DNA of 5,693 bases from Pseudomonadota bacterium (GTDB lineage: Bacteria; Pseudomonadota; Gammaproteobacteria; Burkholderiales; SG8-39). Position 1 is the stretch's first letter; each line of letters starts with the position of its first letter. The stretch lies in assembly GCA_003242425.1 (NCBI GenBank), contig QGUL01000133.1, positions 1 to 5,693 of the forward strand, written 5' to 3'. The position numbers and the translations under genes were made by a program. The notes beneath the pieces were generated by a model. It was not told where the DNA came from. It worked only from the letters and a program-made list of their open reading frames with translations, and searched no databases. Positions 1 through 5,693 of the stretch are shown piece after piece.

Positions 1-217
1 GCCGCAGCGTGCCGAGGTTCTGGCCGTTGAGCATCACGGTGCCGGCGGTGAGGCGTTCGACCACGGGCAGCAGCTTGAGCAGCGTGGTCTTGCCTGCCCC
101 CGAAGGACCGGTGACGAACACCATCTCGCCGGCTTCGATTTCCAGCGTCACGCCGCGCAGGGCCTCGAAGCCGCCCGGGTAGCGCTTATGGACCTGGCTG
201 TAGCTGATGAGCGCCAT
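1..217 (-). CDS. ftsE: Cell division ATP-binding protein FtsE (N-terminal part, cut by window edge)
   Basis: This is the ATPase of the FtsEX ABC-type complex, which sits at the division septum with the membrane protein FtsX and activates peptidoglycan hydrolases. The 72 visible residues begin MALISYSQVHKRYPGG and contain the Walker A motif GPSGAGKT at residues 37-44, preceded by the family-typical stretch GVTLEIEAGEMVFVTG. The sequence aligns by eye with the start of E. coli FtsE (AL-GVT, GEM-F-TG-SGAGK-TLLKL, ER--AG). The Q-loop, signature and Walker B motifs lie beyond the left edge. The ATG at 217 is two bases after the ftsY stop codon (TAG-CG-ATG) and has no clear Shine-Dalgarno sequence, so translation is probably coupled to ftsY. 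ftsX would be expected next, outside the window. The identification is firm; the incompleteness is only the window boundary. Confidence 0.93.
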   Translation of the reverse strand, partial: MALISYSQVHKRYPGGFEALRGVTLEIEAGEMVFVTGPSGAGKTTLLKLLPVVERLTAGTVMLNGQNLGTLR

Positions 218-219
218 CG

Positions 220-1284
220 CTAGCCGAGCAGGGCGCGGGCGAAATCGGCAGCGGCGAAAGGCCGCAGATCGTCGATTCCCTCGCCCACACCGACGAACAA
301 CAGCGGGATCGGGCGCGTGCGCGCGATGGCGGCGACGACCCCGCCTTTAGCGGTGCCGTCGAGCTTGGTGAGGATGAGGCCGGTGAGGCCGATCGCATCG
401 TCGAAGGCCTTCACCTGCGCAATCGCGTTCTGCCCGGTGTTGGCGTCGATCACCAGCCATACCGCATGCGGAGCGGAGGGATCGACTTTGGCGATCACGC
501 GCTTGACCTTCTTCAGCTCTTCCATCAGATGCAGTTGCGTGGGCAGCCGGCCGGCGGTGTCGGCGATCAGCACGTCGACGCCGCGCGCGCGGGCGGCGTG
601 GAAGGCATCGTAGATCACCGCCGCCGGATCGCCGCCCTGCTGTGCGATCACGGCGACGTTGTTGCGTTCGCCCCAGGCCGCGAGCTGTTCGCGCGCTGCG
701 GCGCGGAAAGTGTCGCCTGCTGCGAGCAGCACCGACAGCCCCTGCGACTGGAAATACTTCGCCAGTTTGCCGATGGACGTGGTTTTGCCGGCGCCGTTCA
801 CGCCCGCGATCATCACCACGAACGGCCGCGCGTTGGTGACGTCGACCGGCGGTACTTCGAGCGGCTGCAGGAGTTTCGTCAGTTCGTCGGCCAGCGCTTC
901 CTTGAGCTGTTCGGCGGTCTCCAGGCGTTCCTTGCGCACGCGCGCGCGAAGCTGCTGCAGCAGATGATTCGTCGCATCGACGCCGGCATCGGCCATCAGC
1001 AAGGCGGTTTCCAGCTCCTCGAACAGCGCTTCGTCGATCTTGCCGCCGCCGAACAGCCCACTCAGCTGCGAACCGGTCTTCTTGAGGCCGGCGCGCAGGC
1101 GGTCGAACCAGGACGCCCGTTCGGCCTGCGCCGCGGCGGCGACGGGCACGGCCTGCGGCTCGACGGCAAGCGGTGCCGCCGCTTCGTCGCGCGGCTCGAC
1201 GACGGCTGCGGATGCGGGCGCCTGCGACGGGCTGTCGCTTTGCGGCGGCTGAGGCGCCTGCTTGCGTTTGAACAATCCGAACAT
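220..1284 (-). CDS. ftsY: Signal recognition particle receptor FtsY
   Basis: FtsY is the SRP-type GTPase that docks ribosome-nascent chain-Ffh complexes at the inner membrane and delivers them to SecYEG. The 354-aa product has all NG-domain motifs: G1 GVNGAGKTT (161-169), DTFRAAA (191-197), G3 DTAGR (242-246), G4 TKLDGTAKGG (306-315) and the closing GVGEGIDDL (332-340). Residues 1-8 (MFGLFKRK) are a short basic, amphipathic start like the membrane-targeting tip of other FtsY proteins. Residues 9-57 are a low-complexity Ala/Pro/Gln-rich linker with few acidic residues, much shorter than the roughly 200-residue acidic A domain of E. coli. A second amphipathic stretch (SWFDRLRAGLKK, 58-69) opens the N domain. 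The ATG at 1284 is preceded by no obvious Shine-Dalgarno sequence. It is the first gene of a probable ftsY-ftsE(-ftsX) operon and diverges from rsmD. Confidence 0.97.
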   Translation of the reverse strand: MFGLFKRKQAPQPPQSDSPSQAPASAAVVEPRDEAAAPLAVEPQAVPVAAAAQAERASWFDRLRAGLKKTGSQLSGLFGGGKIDEALFEELETALLMADAGVDATNHLLQQLRARVRKERLETAEQLKEALADELTKLLQPLEVPPVDVTNARPFVVMIAGVNGAGKTTSIGKLAKYFQSQGLSVLLAAGDTFRAAAREQLAAWGERNNVAVIAQQGGDPAAVIYDAFHAARARGVDVLIADTAGRLPTQLHLMEELKKVKRVIAKVDPSAPHAVWLVIDANTGQNAIAQVKAFDDAIGLTGLILTKLDGTAKGGVVAAIARTRPIPLLFVGVGEGIDDLRPFAAADFARALLG

Positions 1285-1363
1285 CGGGGACGGATGTGGT
1301 TACGACGGCGGGTTGGTGCGAGCGCGCCGATCCGGTTTAAAGTCACGGACGCTAGTTGCAAGG

Positions 1364-1372
1364 ATTCTAACA
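1364..1372 (-). promoter_or_regulatory. Candidate extended -10 promoter for ftsY in the divergent ftsY/rsmD region
   Basis: The 113-bp region between the ftsY and rsmD starts (1285-1397) holds one AT-richer patch. Read on the minus strand it contains TGTTAGAAT, an extended -10 (TGn plus TAGAAT, one mismatch from TATAAT). No good -35 is seen 16-18 bp upstream, which is tolerated for extended -10 promoters. A start about 7 nt downstream would leave a leader of roughly 70 nt before ftsY. No comparable plus-strand promoter for rsmD was found, and no convincing hairpin or repeat was seen in the rest of the region. This is a motif match only. Confidence 0.33.
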
Positions 1373-1397
1373 GACCCCCCGACCGGCATCCCGTTCC

Positions 1398-2440
<1,043 letters not shown>

Positions 2441-2444
2441 GGCG

Positions 2445-4376
2445 CTAGGCCGCGGCGGCCATCGGCACGTCGCCTTCCAGCACGCGCTCCATGTCGGCGG
2501 CGATGTGACGCAGCGCTTCGAGCTGCTGCATGAGCGTCGCCTCCTGCTGCTCCAGTTCCGCCAGACGATCTTCCAGATGATCGCTGGCGCGATGGATGCG
2601 CCGCATCGATTCCAGCCGGCGCCGCAGCTGGGTCTGGCGTTCGCGGATCTGCTTCTCCAGCGGCGACATGACCGCGCGCAGCCAGGCGTCGACGTCGCGG
2701 TTGGCGATCTGGTACATGCGTTCCATCTGCCGCGCGATGGTGTCGAAGAACTTCCGCGCCAGCGCCATCTTCTCGTGCGTCAACATGACCAGCGGGCTGG
2801 CGAACTCGGCCCGGAATTCGGCTTCCAGGCGCTCGAATTCCTTGAGATAGCGATAGGCCGAGAACGGTACCGGCGCGGACAGCTGCAGGCCGTGGTCCAC
2901 CGCGAACTGTCGGTACATGGCATCCATCATGCGCTGGATCTCGCGGAGGATCTTGTCGGCGGTGTGCAGCTTTTCGCGGATGGCGGTGAAGTAGGACATC
3001 ATCGCGGCCTTGAGGCCGGAGCTGAACCAGCGCTCGGTCAGGGCCTCGCGCACCCGCTGGGTTTCGCTCTCCAACGCCTCCATGCCGAGCGCGGCGAACA
3101 GCCGCGTGGTCTGCTGCGCGTACACGTTGCGCAGCGCCTGGAAGCGGCGCAGCGCCTGTTCGAAATCCGCCTTCTCCTCGCGCACCTTGGTCATCAGCTC
3201 TTCGATGACGTCGAGGTTGCGTCCCTGCAGGCCGCGCAGCTCGTTCAACTGCTCGCGCACGCCGTGCAGCCGCGTCTCCAGCAGGGTGCGGGTACCGACC
3301 AGCAGGTCGGAGACCTCGTAGAGCGTGGATTCGCGCACGATCTGCTGCCGGCGCGCGATCAGATCGTCGGCCAGGCGGCGTTCCAGTTGCGCGAGCCGGC
3401 TGCGGCGCAGCAGCGTCTCGTTGTTGGTGATCTTGGCGAGCAGGCCCTTCTGCGCCGAAGTCGCGAACACGCGTTCGCGCGGCAGGCGCAGCACCTCCGC
3501 CGCGTAGCGCATCTGCTTGTCGATCTCGGCGTCGATGTCCGCGGGCGAGCGCAGGCCGTCCCACAGCGTATCGATCTTGTTTAGCACCACCATGCGGGTG
3601 GAGTGCCGCTCGGGCGCGACGGCCAGATGCCGCTGCCAGACTTCCGCGTCCGATTGCGTCACGCCGGTGTCGCAGGCGAGCACGAACACCACCGCGTGGG
3701 CGTTGGGCAGCAGGTTGATGGTGAGTTCAGGTTCCGTGCCGATGGCGTTGAGGCCCGGCGTGTCCAGGATGACCACCCCCTGCTGCAGCAGGGGGTGCGG
3801 GAAATTGATCACTGCGTAGCGCCAGCAGGGGATTTCGACCTGCGCTTCGGCGTCGGCGTTGTCGTCCTCCAGGCCCAGGCCGTAGCGGCGCGCCTCCGCG
3901 CGGGACACCTGCTTGGTGTCGCGCACGCGTTCGAACGCTGCGACCATCGCCTCGGTGTCCGAAAGGTCCAGCGGAATGGTCGTCCAGGCGTCGCCGTCCC
4001 GCTGCAGGCCGCTGTTCTCGTCCGCCCGCGTCTCGATGGGCAGCAGCCGCACGCAGGGCGGCCGGGACGGATCCCAGTGCAGCTCGGTGGGACACATGGT
4101 GGTGCGGCCGGCCGAGGACGGCAGCAGGCGCCGGCCGTAATCGGCGAAGAACAGCGCGTTGATGAGCTCGGATTTGCCGCGGGAGAACTCCGCGACGAAG
4201 GCGATGGTGAGCTTGTCTTCGGCGAGACGCGCGAGCAGCTGGTCGATCTGCGCCTCGGTCTGCGCATCCGCGAGCTCGTGCTCCTGCAGCCACTTGCGAT
4301 AGGCCACTGCGCGGCTGGCGACGTTCTCCCGCCACGCGTTGTAATCGTTGAAACGTTTCGCCAGACCGCTGCTCAT
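2445..4376 (-). CDS. Dynamin-like GTPase of unassigned function
   Basis: This 643-aa protein is a large dynamin-superfamily GTPase. Visible motifs are the P-loop AEFSRGKS (62-69), the switch I region GRTTMCPTEL (90-99), G3 DTPGLN (205-210), G4 NKID (266-269) and a G5-like TSAQKG (306-311). The usual first glycine of GxxxxGKS is alanine (A62). Residues after about 320 are charged and helical, with long coiled-coil-like stretches (about 363-412 and 570-633) and a short Ala tail; I see no transmembrane helix or signal peptide, so it is probably cytosolic or peripherally membrane-bound. Some bacterial dynamins (BDLP, DynA) act in membrane remodelling and CrfC is linked to replication forks, but the P-loop here is not CrfC-like and no role should be transferred. 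GGGGA lies 5 nt before the ATG. The gene lies 80 bp downstream of mutM on the same strand and converges on coaD. The GTPase class is firm; the function is unknown. Confidence 0.88.
   Translation of the reverse strand: MSSGLAKRFNDYNAWRENVASRAVAYRKWLQEHELADAQTEAQIDQLLARLAEDKLTIAFVAEFSRGKSELINALFFADYGRRLLPSSAGRTTMCPTELHWDPSRPPCVRLLPIETRADENSGLQRDGDAWTTIPLDLSDTEAMVAAFERVRDTKQVSRAEARRYGLGLEDDNADAEAQVEIPCWRYAVINFPHPLLQQGVVILDTPGLNAIGTEPELTINLLPNAHAVVFVLACDTGVTQSDAEVWQRHLAVAPERHSTRMVVLNKIDTLWDGLRSPADIDAEIDKQMRYAAEVLRLPRERVFATSAQKGLLAKITNNETLLRRSRLAQLERRLADDLIARRQQIVRESTLYEVSDLLVGTRTLLETRLHGVREQLNELRGLQGRNLDVIEELMTKVREEKADFEQALRRFQALRNVYAQQTTRLFAALGMEALESETQRVREALTERWFSSGLKAAMMSYFTAIREKLHTADKILREIQRMMDAMYRQFAVDHGLQLSAPVPFSAYRYLKEFERLEAEFRAEFASPLVMLTHEKMALARKFFDTIARQMERMYQIANRDVDAWLRAVMSPLEKQIRERQTQLRRRLESMRRIHRASDHLEDRLAELEQQEATLMQQLEALRHIAADMERVLEGDVPMAAAA
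3774..3797. repeat. 24-bp perfect palindrome inside the dynamin-like GTPase gene
   Basis: Two 12-bp arms, CACCCCCTGCTG (3774-3785) and its exact reverse complement (3786-3797), meet without a spacer around a CTGCAG core. On the coding strand it covers exactly eight codons in register, residues 194-201 (HPLLQQGV), just before the DTPG motif. Each codon is the reverse complement of its mirror partner: His CAC/Val GTG, Pro CCC/Gly GGG, and Leu CTG/Gln CAG twice. It may therefore simply arise from the protein sequence combined with preferred GC-rich codons. It could still fold as a hairpin in the mRNA. No function is implied. Confidence 0.85.
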
Positions 4377-4381
4377 AAACG

Positions 4382-4386
4382 TCCCC
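4382..4386 (-). promoter_or_regulatory. Probable ribosome binding site of the dynamin-like GTPase gene
   Basis: Read on the minus strand, GGGGA is followed by the 5-nt spacer CGTTT and the ATG at 4376. The spacing is good and the match to a purine-rich Shine-Dalgarno sequence is moderate, supporting this start over later ATG codons. Confidence 0.5.
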
Positions 4387-4418
4387 GATATGAATGCCGG
4401 TCGAATGCGGTGCCTGCG

Positions 4419-4445
4419 TGTCGCGCCGTTCTGGACGGCGCGGCA
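4419..4445 (-). terminator. Stem-loop between mutM and the GTPase gene; possible terminator without U-tract
   Basis: An inverted repeat of eight perfect pairs (CGCGCCGT at 4422-4429 against ACGGCGCG at 4435-4442) encloses the 5-nt loop TCTGG. Outside it three more pairs form, one of them a G-U wobble, giving an 11-bp stem. On the minus strand it begins about 12 nt after the mutM stop and ends about 42 nt before the GTPase start. No T-run follows on either strand, so it is not a classical intrinsic terminator. It could attenuate read-through, protect the mutM mRNA 3' end, or be an RNA-processing point. The structure is clear; the role is uncertain. Confidence 0.5.
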
Positions 4446-4456
4446 AGTGGCCTAAT

Positions 4457-5293
4457 CTAGCACGCTTTCGCCGGGGGGCGCGCCGGCTGGCAGCGCAAAC
4501 AGTAATAGGTCGCACGCTGGCCCTGCACGATGCGCCGGATCGGGGTGTCGCATCGCCGGCAGGGCAGTCCCTCGCGGTCGTAGACGTAGTACTGCTGCTG
4601 GAAATAGCCCGGGGCACCGTCGGAATGGACGAAGTCCCGCAGGCTGCTGCCGCCGGCTGCGAGCGCATCGCGCAGCGTGTCGCGCACCGCCTCGACCAGC
4701 CGGGCGGCGCCAGCGCGGCTCAAGCGGCCGGCCGGCATGGAGGGGCGGATGCCGGCGCGGTACAGACTCTCGTTTGCATAGATGTTGCCGATACCCACCA
4801 CCACGCGGTGATCCATCAGCAGCGTCTTGATCGCCTGGCGGCGTGCGCGCGAGGCCGCATAGAGGTAATCGGCGCTGAAGGCCTCCGACAGCGGCTCCAC
4901 GCCGAGCGTGGCGATGAGAGGGTGGTCCGAGGCGTCGCCGGCGCACCACAGCACCGCGCCGAAGCGGCGCGGATCGCGCAGGCGAACGGCCTGCGTGCCC
5001 AGCACGAGATCGAAGTGATCGTGCACTGTCGCGGGTTCGGCGGGATCGATGACGCGCAGGCTGCCCGACATGCCCAGATGCATGAGCAGCGTGCCGTGTT
5101 CGAAGCGCATCAGCAGGTACTTGCCGCGCCGGTCCACCGTTTGCACGCAGCGACCGATCAGCAATTGGGGCAATTCGCGCGGTACCGGCCAGCGCAGGCG
5201 CGGTTGCCGGACGACGACGCCGGTGATCTTGCGGCCCTGCAGATAGGGCGCGATGCCGGTGCGGGTGATTTCGACTTCGGGAAGTTCGGGCAC
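4457..5293 (-). CDS. mutM: Formamidopyrimidine-DNA glycosylase MutM (Fpg)
   Basis: MutM removes 8-oxoguanine and formamidopyrimidines from DNA and cleaves the resulting abasic site by beta/delta elimination, the first step of base-excision repair of oxidative damage. Started at the GTG at 5293, the product is 278 aa (E. coli 269) and begins (M)PELPEVE, with the catalytic proline 2 and glutamate 3. Further motifs are K58 in RRGKYLL, the lesion-probing M75 in MHLGMSGSL, R109 and F111 in DPRRFG, the helix-two-turn-helix region GIGNIYANESLYRAGI (167-182), and a C-terminal zinc finger with Cys 245, 248, 265 and 268 (CxxC-x16-CxxC) carrying QGQR. An in-frame ATG upstream (5374) would add 27 residues and bury the proline that must be N-terminal, so GTG is the right start. 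No strong Shine-Dalgarno is visible. All key residues are present. Confidence 0.96.
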   Translation of the reverse strand: MPELPEVEITRTGIAPYLQGRKITGVVVRQPRLRWPVPRELPQLLIGRCVQTVDRRGKYLLMRFEHGTLLMHLGMSGSLRVIDPAEPATVHDHFDLVLGTQAVRLRDPRRFGAVLWCAGDASDHPLIATLGVEPLSEAFSADYLYAASRARRQAIKTLLMDHRVVVGIGNIYANESLYRAGIRPSMPAGRLSRAGAARLVEAVRDTLRDALAAGGSSLRDFVHSDGAPGYFQQQYYVYDREGLPCRRCDTPIRRIVQGQRATYYCLRCQPARPPAKAC

Positions 5294-5310
5294 GATAGGC
5301 TGCTTATGTG

Positions 5311-5333
5311 GCGCCGGGCGGCCTGCCCGGCGC
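5311..5333. repeat. Perfect 9-bp GC stem-loop in the mutM/lipoprotein divergent region
   Basis: GCGCCGGGC (5311-5319) and its exact reverse complement GCCCGGCGC (5325-5333) flank the 5-nt loop GGCCT. It lies 17 bp upstream of the mutM GTG. If mutM is transcribed from the AT-rich box at 5338-5343, the start point would fall near 5331, so this hairpin would sit at the very 5' end of the mutM mRNA. Alternatively it could be an operator for a dimeric regulator, since it also covers the -35 position of the divergent promoter. There is no adjacent T-run, which argues against an intrinsic terminator. Confidence 0.6.
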
Positions 5334-5337
5334 GGGA

Positions 5338-5345
5338 AATATACT
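5338..5345. promoter_or_regulatory. Candidate back-to-back -10 boxes for mutM (-) and the lipoprotein gene (+)
   Basis: In an otherwise GC-rich 86-bp divergent region, the AT-rich patch AATATACT contains a plus-strand TATACT (5340-5345) and a minus-strand TATATT (5343-5338), each one mismatch from TATAAT. Neither has a recognisable -35 hexamer 16-18 bp upstream. A start from the plus box would give a leader of about 28 nt before the lipoprotein ATG. The overlap would make the two promoters mutually exclusive. This rests on motif and composition only. Confidence 0.35.
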
Positions 5346-5379
5346 AAACTGCCGTGTCTGCTCGTCTCCGCCATTCCGT

Positions 5380-5693
5380 ATGAATCCTTTCCACCGACGA
5401 CTCCGGCCGCTGACCATCGCCGTCGCGGCGGTCCTGACGCTCGGCGCCTGCGCGCAGTGGCGCCCGGGCCTTCATGCGGAAGGCGAACAACAGCCGCCGC
5501 CTGCGGCGGCACAAAAGCCGGTCGAAGCGCCGGTCGCGAACCTCGACGCGGAAAGCGGACCCGAGCTGCCCAAGCAGGAGCTGACCAGCGATCTGCTGTA
5601 CGCCTTCCTGCTCGCCGAGATCGCCGCGCAGCGGGGACAGGGGGCGGTGTCGCCTACAACTTACCCAGACTTGCATTGCCCAACCCGCGTTCC
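5380..5693 (+). CDS. Putative outer-membrane lipoprotein, likely TPR-type, N-terminal part (cut by window edge)
   Basis: The reading frame is open from ATG 5380 to the window end (104 complete codons). Residues 1-23 look like a lipoprotein signal peptide: a basic start (MNPFHRRLRP), a hydrophobic core (LTIAVAAVLT) and the lipobox LGAC with the lipidated cysteine at 24. The next residue is Ala, not Asp, which in E. coli rules would favour the outer membrane. Residues 29-62 are a low-complexity Pro/Ala/Glu linker. PELPKQELTSDLLYAFLLAE and the following IAAQRGQ (61-87) resemble the entry to the first helical repeat of a tetratricopeptide lipoprotein that commonly lies divergent to mutM and next to lolB in betaproteobacteria, as I recall it. 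Residues 91-104 fit that family poorly, possibly through sequence error. No Shine-Dalgarno is visible; an upstream -10-like box lies at 5340. The lipoprotein call is good, the TPR assignment moderate. Confidence 0.72.
   Translation, partial: MNPFHRRLRPLTIAVAAVLTLGACAQWRPGLHAEGEQQPPPAAAQKPVEAPVANLDAESGPELPKQELTSDLLYAFLLAEIAAQRGQGAVSPTTYPDLHCPTRV

Noticed and set aside
933..948. 16-nt alternating purine-pyrimidine run (Z-DNA-like, CG-rich) in ftsY
   Set aside because: It encodes an Arg-rich helix (RARVRKE region) with GC-preferred codons; short CG alternations are common in such genomes.
1356..1361. TTGCAA as a -35 box for either divergent gene
   Set aside because: No acceptable -10 hexamer lies 16-18 bp away on either strand.
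2448..2460. GGCCG/CGGCC hairpin with a 3-nt loop as a terminator for coaD
   Set aside because: It has only five base pairs and no T-run, and it lies within the alanine codons at the GTPase C-terminus; composition explains it.
2505..3584. Long plus-strand open frame (359 codons) antisense to the GTPase gene
   Set aside because: The minus strand encodes clear GTPase motifs; this frame is low-complexity His/Arg/Gln-rich and has no family signal.
2445..4376. Identity of the dynamin-like gene as crfC (yjdA)
   Set aside because: The E. coli CrfC P-loop (GTMKAGKS type) and its N-terminal clamp-binding region do not match; only the general GTPase class is shared.
4394..5347. Plus-strand open frame (317 codons) opposite mutM
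   Set aside because: It is a shadow of mutM with no domain-like pattern, and its ends do not fit the intergenic signals.
5344..5676. Minus-strand open frame (110 codons) opposite the lipoprotein gene
   Set aside because: The plus strand has a proper lipoprotein signal peptide and lipobox; this antisense frame is Arg-rich noise.

Overview
The window is GC-rich (roughly two thirds G+C by eye), densely coding, and looks like ordinary chromosomal backbone of a proteobacterium. The blocks ftsY-ftsE, rsmD-coaD, and mutM divergent from a tetratricopeptide-type lipoprotein fit a betaproteobacterium best. That placement rests on remembered gene order, not on a search. No insertion sequence, phage gene, CRISPR array, tRNA or rRNA was seen.

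Layout from left to right. On the minus strand, ftsE (only its first 72 codons are in the window) follows ftsY with a 2-nt gap; these are the membrane-insertion receptor and the divisome ABC ATPase. A 113-bp divergent intergenic region (1285-1397) separates ftsY from the plus-strand pair rsmD-coaD (16S rRNA m2G966 methyltransferase and phosphopantetheine adenylyltransferase), which overlap by 4 bp (ATGA). coaD converges, with only 4 bp between stop codons, on a minus-strand gene for a 643-aa dynamin-like GTPase. Upstream of that GTPase on the same strand, across an 80-bp gap with a strong stem-loop, lies mutM (formamidopyrimidine-DNA glycosylase), which starts at GTG. An 86-bp divergent region with a perfect 9-bp GC stem-loop and overlapping AT-rich -10-like boxes separates mutM from a plus-strand lipoprotein gene cut by the window end.

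Most genes are housekeeping: protein targeting, cell division, ribosome modification, coenzyme A synthesis and base-excision repair. The least understood element is the dynamin-like GTPase. It has a complete set of GTPase motifs, but its P-loop has alanine at the usual first glycine, and it has a long helical C-terminal part with no obvious transmembrane paddle. Its physiological role cannot be read from the sequence. Other points of interest are a 24-bp perfect palindrome in codon register inside that gene, two intergenic stem-loops, and an oddly composed stretch at the extreme right end that could reflect sequence error. I found no convincing new multi-gene system.
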